Assembly (NCBI GenBank): GCA_026004775.1
Contig: BPJU01000003.1
Span: 186,001 to 250,000, forward strand
Direction: 5' to 3'
DNA from: Pirellulaceae bacterium
GTDB lineage: Bacteria; Planctomycetota; Planctomycetia; Pirellulales; Pirellulaceae
Length of the DNA: 64,000 nt
The notes below the pieces were generated by a model. The model ran no database searches. It saw only the letters and a program-made list of their open reading frames with translations, and had not been told where the DNA came from. Positions 1 to 8,374 of this stretch are shown here, one piece after another. A program made the translations under genes and the position numbers. Numbering within the stretch: the stretch's first letter is position 1; each line of letters starts with the position of its first letter.

Positions 1-106
1 CGCCTTGCCACGATCGACATGCGAGGAGCTGGTATTCACGGCGGTCCCCGGGAAGCGCTTTGTTCAGAAGGTTCGTTATTCGGGCAATAAGATGTTCCTA
101 TTCGTA

Positions 107-162
107 GCGGAAGTCGCCAGGCGGTTGCGCGAGCAGCCGCCGTAAGACCTCCGAACCAAAAA
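107..162. repeat. Degenerate copy of the miniature-element hairpin
   Basis: The sequence runs GCGGAAGTC, four bases, GGCGG, a loop, CCGCC, GTAA, then an imperfect GACTTCCGC. It matches the 50-nt hairpin in the complete element at 58895-59107 in the same order. The flanking terminal repeats are not recognisable here, so this is an eroded or partial copy. A short open frame (44-148) runs through it and is probably not a gene. Confidence 0.5.
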
Positions 163-401
163 TTCCCCGTCAGGCGCCCCAGTCTTCCACCGCGCCGAAC
201 GCGCGAGAGTTGATTCGCTTCTTTCCGTTCCCGTGTCGGAACAGTTAGGCGACCTGCTGGCGCACGTCGCTAGCGCGTTCCGCTACGACGAAAAATCCGC
301 TCGCCGTGGGATCGCAAGCCTCCGCATCAATGCGGTGCGGTCCGCCGCCGCTTTCGAAGTAACTGTGTCCCGCCATCGGCGGTCATGGGCTTCGGGAAGG
401 A

Positions 402-2154
402 ATGCGGCACGCGGGTGAGGCGCTCCAAAAGGCCGAGGCCAGCACGAATGTGGCTCGGCTCGATGGCGACGCTGCGCGCTTGACAAGCGGTACGCTGGCG
501 CGCGAAATTAGCTATTCGTGGGACATCGGTACGAGACTCGTTGCGGCTTCGGATCCGGATAGTAGCTATACCGCTGGCGTACGATGACTTGGATCGCCTC
601 GTAAGCATTGACAATCAGGGGACGCCGAACATTCCACGAGTAGTCTTGAATTCCTCATACGATGCTTCGGGCAACCGCACGCGGCTTGCGGCCGTGATCG
701 ACGGGACGGACGATTTTGTCAATGATTATACGTACGATCTACTCAATCGCATGACCCGAGTCGACCAGTACGGCGTGGCGGGCGGCCATGCGGTGGCCGA
801 AAAGCGAGTCGATATGGCGTATAACTCGCTGGGGCAGTTTACCCAGATTGTGCGTTATAGTGCTCTTTCCGGTACGCCGTCGGATGAGGTGGCTACTTCT
901 GTTTACACGTATGATGCCGCGCACCGGTTGGTGGGTTTGTCGCACAATCGAGGCGGCCAGCCGCTTTTTACGCCATACAGTTGGACTTATGATCCGCTGG
1001 ACCGCATCGTCGAGATGGTGAACTCGGACGGAACGAGCGTTTTTACGTACGACCAGACGGATCAGCTTACGGGTGCCGACCATTCCTATCAGACGGACGA
1101 GGCGTACCAGTACGACGCGAACGGCAACCGCACGGGCGGCGGGTATGTTACCGGGAGCAACAACCAGCTTCTGGAGGACGGCACGTATCGGTACGAGTAC
1201 GATGCGGAAGGCAATCGCACGGCGAAGGAAACGATAGCCACAGGCGAGCGTGAAGAGTACACGTGGGACCACCGCAATCGGCTGGTGAGGTTTTTGAGGA
1301 AAGACGCACAAGGCGCCATCGTGCTCGATGTGCATTATTCGTACGACGTATTTGACCGGCGGATAGGCAAGACGGTGGATCCGGACGGGGATGGGCCTCA
1401 AGAGCCGTCGTTTACGTGGTTCGTTTATGACAATCCGTCGGTGGTCACGGGCGCCTCGGATCCGGCTCTTGTGGGAGCGGACCACATTGTGCTGGAGTTT
1501 ACCGGCAGTCAACCGGCTACGCTCAAGTATCGGTATTTGCATGGCCCGGTGGTGGACCAGGTGTTTGCTCGCGAGGACGTGGAGTCCTTATGGCAACCGG
1601 GTGAAGTCTTGTGGGCTTTGGGCGACCACTTGGGCACGGTGCGGGACTTGATCGATAGTAGCGGCAATGTGGTGAACCACCTAAGGTACGAAGCCTTTGG
1701 GCGGATTACATCCGAGACGAACGCGGCGGTGGATTTCTTGTTTGCCTACACCGGCCGCGGGCGCGACGAGGAATCGGGCCTTTTCTACTACCGAGCCCGC
1801 TATTATGACCCTGCCGTCGGCCGTTTTATCAGCGAGGATCCGCTGGGCTTTGCGGCGGGGGATGGAAATTTCTATCGAATGGTCAAAAATAGTCCCTGTG
1901 TCACCACAGATCCGACGGGAAAGCAACAATCCGATCCTTTTTATCGATGGTGGAATCCATGGACATGGCCCGGTATCAGTTGGATTCCCAAGGCAATAGG
2001 CGGATATTATCGTGAATACGAGCGAGAACGTGATCTCAACCGGAAATTAAAAGACACCGCAACGCGTGCTATAGCAGACGGCTACACGGAGCTAATTCCC
2101 GCGTATCAGGATTCCTATTATTTCGGACCGGTAGCTGGCGACATGGCACGTTAG
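402..2154 (+). pseudogene. RHS/YD-repeat protein, C-terminal core fragment with frameshift
   Basis: The region encodes about 13 YD-type repeats (motifs such as YDxxDRL and YDANGNRT) ending in the classical RHS core: GDHLGTVRDL, then YEAFGRI, then RARYYDPAVGRFISEDPLGF. RHS proteins are large exported or surface-associated shells with a variable toxic tip. The tip after the core is short, about 90 residues starting at DPTGKQQ, and has no domain I recognise. The repeats begin in one frame (402-587, motif SYSWDIGTRLVAASDPDSSY) and continue in another from about position 575 (AYDDLDRLVSIDNQG). A normal RHS repeat would read straight through, so there is a one-base indel near 570-580. No plausible start, signal peptide or N-terminal domain lies upstream. 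I read it as a truncated, frameshifted relic. The reading frame from 575 to 2154 is intact and codon use looks normal, so the decay is recent or limited to the 5' end. Confidence 0.75.
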
Positions 2155-2230
2155 CTTGGGGCAGTTAACTACCGTTTACTGGGGCAAGGCCACCGTTTAA
2201 CTGGTCCCAGCAAGTAAACTCTTAGGGTGA

Positions 2231-2416
2231 TTTCCCAGTGCATTAAACAATGCGACTGGTAGCTGGGGTGACGAACTGGCGCCTACTGTTGGGAACATTG
2301 TGTTTGGCGTGGTGGTATTGGTAATTGCCCTAATCGTCACTTACTGGTCCTGCAAGACTGTCGTGAGGGAGCTGTCTTGCATGTTTCGTTCTAATAAACG
2401 TTCTATTCGGAAATAG
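2231..2416 (+). pseudogene. Orphan single-TM coding remnant after RHS
   Basis: An open stretch of 61 codons without a good start codon ends at TAG 2414-2416. It encodes NNATGSWGDELAP, then one strongly hydrophobic helix (NIVFGVVVLVIALIVTYW), then a basic tail. It sits directly behind the RHS gene in the same direction. It could be the end of a displaced alternative RHS C-terminal tip or of a small membrane immunity partner. I cannot choose between these, and it may be non-functional. Confidence 0.3.
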
Positions 2417-2461
2417 CGACGATAGTTATTTGTTGGAAAGTTGGCCCCGCTTAACATACGG

Positions 2462-2673
2462 GTAACCGTTCACGGTTGAATCACAAGCTGTTGCGGGGCC
2501 TCGCTTCCAAAGGTGCGGAACACTTGCGTGTTCCGCATACGGAATGTGGACGCTTCGCGAAGATTTTTTTCGTTGCGGAAGTCTTGCTGCGGCCGCTACC
2601 GCGTCCGCCTTGCGACTTCCGCTACCCCATAAGCCAATATCGTGTTCTTCATTTGCTAACCGTGAGCGGTTAC
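2462..2673 (-). mobile_element. MITE-like element, older copy (IS66-type ends)
   Basis: This is a 212-bp element bounded by GTAACCGTTCACGGTTGA (2462-2479) and an imperfect inverted copy (2656-2673, three mismatches). It is the reverse-complement relative of the copy at 58895-59107. Shared internal blocks include the hairpin GCGGAACAC-TTGC-GTGTTCCGC (about 2515-2536) and GCGGAAGTC ... GACTTCCGC. No matching target duplication is visible at its edges, so it is older than the other copy. It encodes no protein. Confidence 0.75.
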
Positions 2674-3176
2674 CCTTCAGGGAACCACGTCCGAACGCAG
2701 TGACCGTCCCATCCTTGGCACCTCGTCGGTATGGGCCTGGACTCTGCGCAGCACTTTCCTCCACAGAGCTTGCCGAGCACGCCTCGACCAGCCCGCGCGT
2801 AATCCGGCCCTACCGGCAATTGTTTGAGAAGCGAATTCCCAAAAAACCCGTGGGTCGGTCAGGCGGTTGTCACAGGTGTACAGCAGATTTTTTCGATTTT
2901 TTCAGGGCCGGATCGCACTTGAACCGGCAATTGCCACACACGCTCAACGACCAGGCTTGGCTTGCTCGCTGGCTCGATGCTTACTTGTCCGCGTCGCTGG
3001 GCTGGCGTATGCTCAAAGCACCAGCCCGGCGGACCGCACCTTTGGGTACCCTGTAGGGAACGGGCGGTTCCGCTGCATCTGGCCGGCAGGCCAGAGAGCT
3101 TCCCACCAACTGGCTCAAGGTGCCCGGTGGCACCTGGGAAACAAACGGCTTTACTGGACTGACGAGGTATCCGTAT
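2674..3176 (+). promoter_or_regulatory. Intergenic leader upstream of the biosynthetic operon, with two hairpins
   Basis: No gene is supported here. The part just before the first gene is structured. CTGGCC-GGCA-GGCCAG occupies 3079-3094 and GGTGCC-CGGT-GGCACC occupies 3119-3134, both perfect 6-bp stems with tetraloops. The ribosome-binding-like GAGG lies at 3164-3167. The arrangement could be a cis-regulatory 5' leader, but it matches no riboswitch class I recognise. No promoter could be assigned with confidence. Confidence 0.35.
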
Positions 3177-4313
3177 ATGGCATCGACCTCTGCTTCCGAA
3201 CAGACATCGGATCTGGCAAAACGAGTGGAAGAGGCCCGACGCAAGCTGGACGAGCACACCTACGAAATCGTCCAGTGGCATTTTCACGAGTCGACGGGGT
3301 GCCCGTTTTGGCTCGAAAAAAAGCGGGAATTGAAATTCGATCCGCTCAAGGAGGTCAAATGCTTTGACGATTTGAAGAAGTTTCCGCTGTTTGAAGATGA
3401 GTGGCTTCGTGGGGGACCGGTGCGGCGGTGGGTTCCACGGGCCTACCAGGATCGACCGATTTACGTTTTCGAAACCGGTGGAACGACCGGCATCCCCAAA
3501 ACCCGCGTGGTGATCGAGGATCATTGGATCGACTATGAGCTATTCAGTGACACACTACCGGACAAGTATTTTCCTCGGGGTGCCAACTGGTTGATGCTTG
3601 GTCCGACCGGCCCCCGCCGCCTGAGGCTGGCTGTGGAACATCTGTGCCAGTACCGCGGAGGTATCTGTTTCTGCCTGGACTTGGATCCTCGCTGGGTGAT
3701 CAAGCTTATCAAGAAAGGCTGGATGGAGCACCTGGAGGCCTACAAACAGCACGTAATCGATCAAGCCATCACGATCCTCACCGCGGGCCACGAGATCAAA
3801 TGTATGTTTGCCACGCCCAAACTGCTCGAAGCGCTGGCCTTGGCCTTGGAGGACCGCGGCACGTCGATTCCCGAAATGGGAATCACCGGTATCTTTTCGG
3901 GCGGTACCGAGTTTACTCCTCAATGGACACGCTATGCCGTCGAAGAGCTGTTGGGCGGGCCGCCCGAAGTAAGTGGCGTCTATATGACTCCCACCTATGG
4001 TAACACACTGATGGGGCTGGCATGCAGCAAACCGGTGTCGGCTGCCGACGGCTACAAGATCACTTACTACGCGCCGCAACCGCGGGCCGTCATCGAAGTG
4101 GTCGATTTCGACGATCCGCAACGCGTTGTCAATTACGGAGAGTCGGGACGAGTGAAACTGACCACGTTGACCAAGGAGCTGTTTATTCCGGGATTCCTCG
4201 AGCGAGACGAGGGCGAACGCGAACCGCCCTACGAACGGTACCCCTGGGATGGAATCAGCGGTGTGCGGCCATATCGAGGTATCGCGGCGCAGACAACCGT
4301 AGGCGTCTATTGA
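3177..4313 (+). CDS. EhpF-like adenylating enzyme (ANL superfamily, short form)
   Basis: This 378-residue protein resembles phenylacetate-CoA-ligase-like ANL enzymes and especially the short phenazine-pathway adenylase EhpF. The ATP-binding loop TGGTTGIPK is at residues 100-108. A later segment, SGGTEFTPQW ... YMTPTYGNTLMG, fits the central ANL motifs. Full-length ANL enzymes have a mobile C-terminal domain of about 100 residues. Here the chain ends soon after GISGVRPYRG, as in EhpF, so it may make an acyl-adenylate and hand it to a partner instead of making a CoA thioester. The next gene is an aldehyde dehydrogenase, the partner expected for reducing an activated acid. The start chosen is ATG 3177, with GAGG about 9 nt upstream; a GTG at 3120 is possible but lies inside a hairpin. 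The substrate is inferred to be an aromatic acid, because a chorismate-lyase-like gene closes the operon. Confidence 0.75.
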   Translation: MASTSASEQTSDLAKRVEEARRKLDEHTYEIVQWHFHESTGCPFWLEKKRELKFDPLKEVKCFDDLKKFPLFEDEWLRGGPVRRWVPRAYQDRPIYVFETGGTTGIPKTRVVIEDHWIDYELFSDTLPDKYFPRGANWLMLGPTGPRRLRLAVEHLCQYRGGICFCLDLDPRWVIKLIKKGWMEHLEAYKQHVIDQAITILTAGHEIKCMFATPKLLEALALALEDRGTSIPEMGITGIFSGGTEFTPQWTRYAVEELLGGPPEVSGVYMTPTYGNTLMGLACSKPVSAADGYKITYYAPQPRAVIEVVDFDDPQRVVNYGESGRVKLTTLTKELFIPGFLERDEGEREPPYERYPWDGISGVRPYRGIAAQTTVGVY

Positions 4314-4440
4314 TCGGACAAGAGGGCTGCCGGGGCACGTATGTATTGCCGGCTCCCCGAGTCACTTGCCGTGGCACCTTCTGTCCCGGATGGGCATTGC
4401 CGCCCGATGCGTAACAACCGGAAAGTTGCAACCCATTCAG

Positions 4441-4447
4441 AAAGGAG
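4441..4447 (+). promoter_or_regulatory. Shine-Dalgarno that fixes a GTG start
   Basis: AAAGGAG lies 9 nt before GTG 4457 and supports that non-ATG codon as the start of the aldehyde dehydrogenase gene. Confidence 0.7.
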
Positions 4448-4456
4448 TTACCGCCC

Positions 4457-5926
4457 GTGCTCAGTATTCCGGTGATCCGCTGGGGTAAGCCATACGATTC
4501 GCTGGAAAAAGAGACTGTGGTGCACTTCCGCACTGGAGAAGCCATGGCCGAAGTACATCAGGCCAACGGCGGCTTGATCCAGCGGGACATGAAGCGAGCC
4601 GCGCAGGCTCGGGAGATTCTTCGAGCCATCCCCATTCCGGAGATCATCGAGCGGCTGAAGCGAGCCGCCGACCTTTATGAAAACCACCCGCTACCGCTCG
4701 GAAACGGCACACAGACGCCCGACGAATTCGTGCGCCAGCAGTCGGCTTCCACAGGGCTGCCGGAGCACATGTGCCGCGCCAACATGAAGAAAAACTCGTT
4801 TGTGCTGACCAACATGGACAAGATCCTCGATGCGCTGACGCGCGGCTTGGACTGGCGCATCTTGTCACAAGGCTACGGCATTGAATCGCGGGGAGTCGTG
4901 GTAAGTTATCAGGCGCAGGCCCCGGTCCTGGGCGCGGTATTGCCGTCCAATTCGCCCGGCGTCCATACGTTGTGGCTTCCGGTCGTTGCGTTGCAACTGG
5001 GCTTGGTGCTCAAGCCCGGCCCCCAAGAACCTTGGACGCCGTATCGCATGATGGCCGCCTTCGTGCAAGCCGGGATTCCTCCCGAAGTATTCTGCCTTTA
5101 TCCGGGCGGTCCCGAAGCCGGGGCCGCGGTGCTGGCTTCGTGCCAGCGGGCGATGATCTTCGGCGGTACAGCCACCGTCGAACAATACCGAGGCAACCCG
5201 CGTGTCCAGGCCCACGGCCCGGGCTTCTCGAAGATTCTGCTTGGCGACGATGTCGTGGACCGCTGGCCGGAGTTTTTGGACTTGATGGTCGAAAGCGTCT
5301 ACATCAACAGCGGTCGCAGTTGCATCAATTGCTCCGGCATTTGGGCATCCCGCCACACCCGCGAAATCGCCACCGCCTTGGCTGAACGACTCGGACCGGT
5401 CGACGTCCTGCCGCCGGAAGATCCCCAGGCCGGCCTGGCAGCGTTTACCGTCCCGGGCATGGCCAAAGCGATCTGGGGCATGATCGAAGCGGACCTCAAA
5501 CAGCCTGGCGTCACCGATATGACCGCCCCGTATGGTCCCCGTTTGGTCGAAATGGAACGTTGTGCCTACTTGCGCCCGATGATCGTGCACTGTGAATCGC
5601 CCGAGGTCGAGATTGCCAAGAAAGAGTACATGTTTCCGTTCGCCACGGTCGTCCAGTGCCCCCAGGAACAGATGCTGGCCAAGATCGGTCCGACGCTCGT
5701 GTGCACCGTGATCACCGAAGACGAGAAGTTCATCCGCCAGGTATCGGATGCAACCCATGTCGACCGGCTGAATGTGGGCCCGATCCCCACGACGCGACTC
5801 AACTGGCTCCAACCGCACGAGGGCAACATCATCGATTTCCTGTTCCGTTCGCGTGCTTACCAGGTGACCGAAGAGCGGATGGAGCAATTACGTCGCGAAT
5901 TCCTCCCGAGCACTGCCGGCACGTAG
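4457..5926 (+). CDS. Aldehyde dehydrogenase-family reductase, EhpG-like
   Basis: This 489-residue protein has the aldehyde dehydrogenase fold. The catalytic cysteine is Cys289 in INSGRSCINCSG, inside the usual GQxC context. Upstream are the cofactor-domain segments VLGAVLPSNSPGVHTLWLPV and LKPGPQEPWTPYRM, and downstream the conserved EYMFPFATVVQ. The order adenylase-dehydrogenase parallels EhpF/EhpG of griseoluteic acid biosynthesis, where an acyl-adenylate is thought to be reduced to the aldehyde. I infer that this pair acts as a two-protein carboxylic acid reductase. The gene starts with GTG, has a strong Shine-Dalgarno, and follows the adenylase after 143 nt. The next gene begins 23 nt after the stop, consistent with one transcript. 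Running in the oxidative direction (aldehyde to acid) cannot be excluded from sequence. Confidence 0.8.
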   Translation: MLSIPVIRWGKPYDSLEKETVVHFRTGEAMAEVHQANGGLIQRDMKRAAQAREILRAIPIPEIIERLKRAADLYENHPLPLGNGTQTPDEFVRQQSASTGLPEHMCRANMKKNSFVLTNMDKILDALTRGLDWRILSQGYGIESRGVVVSYQAQAPVLGAVLPSNSPGVHTLWLPVVALQLGLVLKPGPQEPWTPYRMMAAFVQAGIPPEVFCLYPGGPEAGAAVLASCQRAMIFGGTATVEQYRGNPRVQAHGPGFSKILLGDDVVDRWPEFLDLMVESVYINSGRSCINCSGIWASRHTREIATALAERLGPVDVLPPEDPQAGLAAFTVPGMAKAIWGMIEADLKQPGVTDMTAPYGPRLVEMERCAYLRPMIVHCESPEVEIAKKEYMFPFATVVQCPQEQMLAKIGPTLVCTVITEDEKFIRQVSDATHVDRLNVGPIPTTRLNWLQPHEGNIIDFLFRSRAYQVTEERMEQLRREFLPSTAGT

Positions 5927-5949
5927 TATTTCACCCGAAAATCCCGCCC

Positions 5950-7104
5950 ATGGTACCCGCCTTTGATTTCCACTTGCGTACCCGCATCGTATTCGGGCCT
6001 GGCAAGCTCAGCATGCTGGGCCAACTGGCACGCCAGTTGGGGGCCCAGCGCGTCTTGGTGGTAAGCGATCCGGGAATCGTGGCGGCCGGGCACACGGCAC
6101 GTGGCCTCCAGACACTGGCCGAGGCCGGTTGTACGGCAGAACTGTTCGACGGGGCCCGGGAGAATCCCACCACGCGGGAAGTGGAAGCGGGCGTGGAAGT
6201 GGCTCGAGCCTTCCGCCCGGATTTACTTGTGGGCCTGGGCGGTGGAAGCTCGATGGATTGCGCCAAAGGAATCAACTTCCTCTATACCAACGGCGGCAAG
6301 ATGCAGGACTACTGGGGCATCGGCAAAGCGACCAAACCGATGTTGCCGATGATCGCCGTGCCGACCACCGCCGGTACCGGCAGCGAAACCCAATCGTTCG
6401 CCCTGATTTCGGATCCCGAAACGCATGTGAAAATGGCATGTGGGGACAAGAAGGCCAGTTGTGCCGTGGCGCTTCTTGACCCGGAATTGACGCTCACCCA
6501 GCCGGCGCGAGTGACCGCTCTGGCCGGGATCGACGCGATCGCGCATGCCGTGGAAACGGCCGTCACCAAACCGCGCACCGCCATGTCGCTTCTTTTCAGC
6601 CATGAAGCGTGGCGGTTACTGGCCCCGAATTTCCCGCGTGTCGTGACCGAACCGAACGATATCGAAGCACGCGCGTCGATGCAGTTGGGGGCATCCCTGG
6701 CCGGGATCGCCATCGAAAACTCGATGCTCGGAGCCGCCCACGCCTTGGCCAACCCGCTCACCGCTCGCTTCGACATCCCTCATGGACAAGCCGTCGGTTT
6801 GATGCTCCCCCACGTGGTGCGTTTCAACGGTGCGGTCGTCAACCAAGACTACAGCCATCTACTGGCACGCATCGAAGGCCGTGGTGATGTTCCGCCACCG
6901 GACAGCGGAGCCGAAGGGCTGGCTCAGTTCTTGAGCCGGCTGCTCGAATTGGCTGGGCTGGCTTCGCGCCTTTCGGAATTGAACGTCGATTCGGACCTGT
7001 TACCAGCCTGCGCCGAAGATGCAGCCAAGCAATGGACCGGTACGTTCAACCCGCGGCCTCTGTCGGTTGAAGATTTTCTCAACCTTTACCGCTCGGCGTG
7101 GTAG
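5950..7104 (+). CDS. Iron-containing alcohol dehydrogenase
   Basis: The 384-residue protein is a group III (iron-type) alcohol dehydrogenase. The nucleotide-binding GGGSSMDCAK is near residue 100, and PTTAGTGSE follows. The four metal ligands are all present at family spacing: Asp195 and His199 in GIDAIAHAVE, His264 in GAAHALANPL and His278 in DIPHGQAVGL. These proteins interconvert alcohols and aldehydes with NAD(P)H in the cytoplasm. Standing directly behind the adenylase and aldehyde dehydrogenase, it could carry the acid-to-aldehyde step on to the alcohol. The start at ATG 5950 begins the conserved FxLRTRIVFGPGKL segment. Longer in-frame starts would overlap the previous gene and are not needed. 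Confidence 0.9.
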   Translation: MVPAFDFHLRTRIVFGPGKLSMLGQLARQLGAQRVLVVSDPGIVAAGHTARGLQTLAEAGCTAELFDGARENPTTREVEAGVEVARAFRPDLLVGLGGGSSMDCAKGINFLYTNGGKMQDYWGIGKATKPMLPMIAVPTTAGTGSETQSFALISDPETHVKMACGDKKASCAVALLDPELTLTQPARVTALAGIDAIAHAVETAVTKPRTAMSLLFSHEAWRLLAPNFPRVVTEPNDIEARASMQLGASLAGIAIENSMLGAAHALANPLTARFDIPHGQAVGLMLPHVVRFNGAVVNQDYSHLLARIEGRGDVPPPDSGAEGLAQFLSRLLELAGLASRLSELNVDSDLLPACAEDAAKQWTGTFNPRPLSVEDFLNLYRSAW

Positions 7105-7186
7105 GATCGCGCACCGGGGCCATAATAATAGAAGGTAGAAGTGGGGAGCGGGAAGTGATGCCTCCGCCTGGCAGAAAGGAACCGCG

Positions 7187-8329
7187 ATGCATCTACGAGC
7201 CGCGTCGGTGGTGGGACTGGCGTTCCTGACACCCGTAATCTTGGCTGCCGATCCCTCGGCAACGCTCAAGAACGATGAGAACTCCTGGCCGCTCTTCCGA
7301 GGCGACGGAGCCAGTCGAGGCGTAGCCGCCTGTGATTTACCCAGTCACCCCCGAATCCTGTGGCAGTTTTCCATACCCAATGGTGCATTCGAATCGACTC
7401 CGGCTGTTGTCCAAAACACCGTATTGGTAACCGATCTGGACGGCAAGTTGTACGCGCTGGATCTATTGAACGGCGGGAAAAAATGGGAATACGATTCGGG
7501 TAGTGGTTTTCAAGCCTCTCCGTCCGTCTATCAAGATCGCGTCGTCGTCGGAGATATTGACGGAGTCGTACACTGCGTCGCACTTCAAGATGGCCGGCGG
7601 TTGTGGACTTACACCACCGAAGCTGAAATTGACGGGAGTGTCAACTTCTATAAAGATCGGCTGCTGGTTGGTTCTCAGGACTCTACGCTCTACTGCCTGC
7701 GGGTCGCGGACGGCCAGTTGGTCTGGAAGTTCTCGATCGCGGATCAAATCCGTTGTACTCCTACGATCATTGAAGGGCATGCGTTCGTAGCCGGTTGTGA
7801 CAGCCGCTTGCACGTGTTGGACGTTGAGCAGGGGCGGGAGACGGCGGCCGTGGAAATCGAAGCGCCGACCGGGGTGACTCCGGCCGCGCACGAGAACCGC
7901 GTCTATTTCGGTACGGAGGGAGCCACGTTTTTCTGTGTGGACTGGCGTGCGGCTAAAGTGCTGTGGAGATATGAACTGCCGGAAAGCGGCCAAAGTATCC
8001 GTAGTTGCCCGGCACTGACCGAAACGGCGGTGGTTTTCGGCGGCCGCGACCGCCGTATCCACGCCCTGGACCCCGCCACCGGACGCCTGCTCTGGACGTT
8101 CGCCACCAAGGCACGTGTCGATGCGTCACCGGTCATTGTCAAAGACCGTGTTTGGGTCGGTGCCTCCGACGGCAGGCTCTATGCGCTGTCGCTTGCCAGC
8201 GGCGAACTGCTGTGGGAAACAGAGCTTCGGGGTGGCATTAATTCGGGTTTGGCTGTGGCGCAGCGCCGGTTGGTTGTCGCCACCGATCGCGGGATCGTGT
8301 ACTGTTTAGGAGAAGCAGCGCCACGTTGA
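7187..8329 (+). CDS. Exported PQQ-repeat beta-propeller protein
   Basis: The 380-residue protein begins with a signal peptide (MHLRAASVVGLAFLTPVILA) and then holds about seven beta-propeller blades of the PQQ/BamB type, for example LDGKLYALDLLNGGKKWEY and GRLYALSLASGELLWETE. It opens with WPLFRGDGASRG, the usual start of planctomycete PQQ-repeat proteins. Such proteins are periplasmic scaffolds or binding proteins. Typical quinoprotein dehydrogenase calcium and PQQ ligands were not recognised, so enzymatic activity is not claimed. Start ATG 7187 has AGAAAGGA 6 nt upstream. Its place inside the operon suggests an extracytoplasmic step, sensing or handling of the product, but nothing in the sequence fixes the role. 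Confidence 0.8.
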   Translation: MHLRAASVVGLAFLTPVILAADPSATLKNDENSWPLFRGDGASRGVAACDLPSHPRILWQFSIPNGAFESTPAVVQNTVLVTDLDGKLYALDLLNGGKKWEYDSGSGFQASPSVYQDRVVVGDIDGVVHCVALQDGRRLWTYTTEAEIDGSVNFYKDRLLVGSQDSTLYCLRVADGQLVWKFSIADQIRCTPTIIEGHAFVAGCDSRLHVLDVEQGRETAAVEIEAPTGVTPAAHENRVYFGTEGATFFCVDWRAAKVLWRYELPESGQSIRSCPALTETAVVFGGRDRRIHALDPATGRLLWTFATKARVDASPVIVKDRVWVGASDGRLYALSLASGELLWETELRGGINSGLAVAQRRLVVATDRGIVYCLGEAAPR

Positions 8330-8374
8330 GCGGCAAGACCACGAAAAACTACCGGTACCCATCCAGGAGAAACC

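Noticed and set aside
2544-3056. Open frame through the miniature element and the operon leader
   Set aside because: Most of it is translated hairpin sequence from the mobile element, and similar frames arise in the copy near 58900 for the same reason.
3160-3180. CTGACGAG resembling a hammerhead ribozyme core
   Set aside because: The required GAAA and helix arrangement downstream are missing, and the sequence runs into the ribosome-binding site and start codon.
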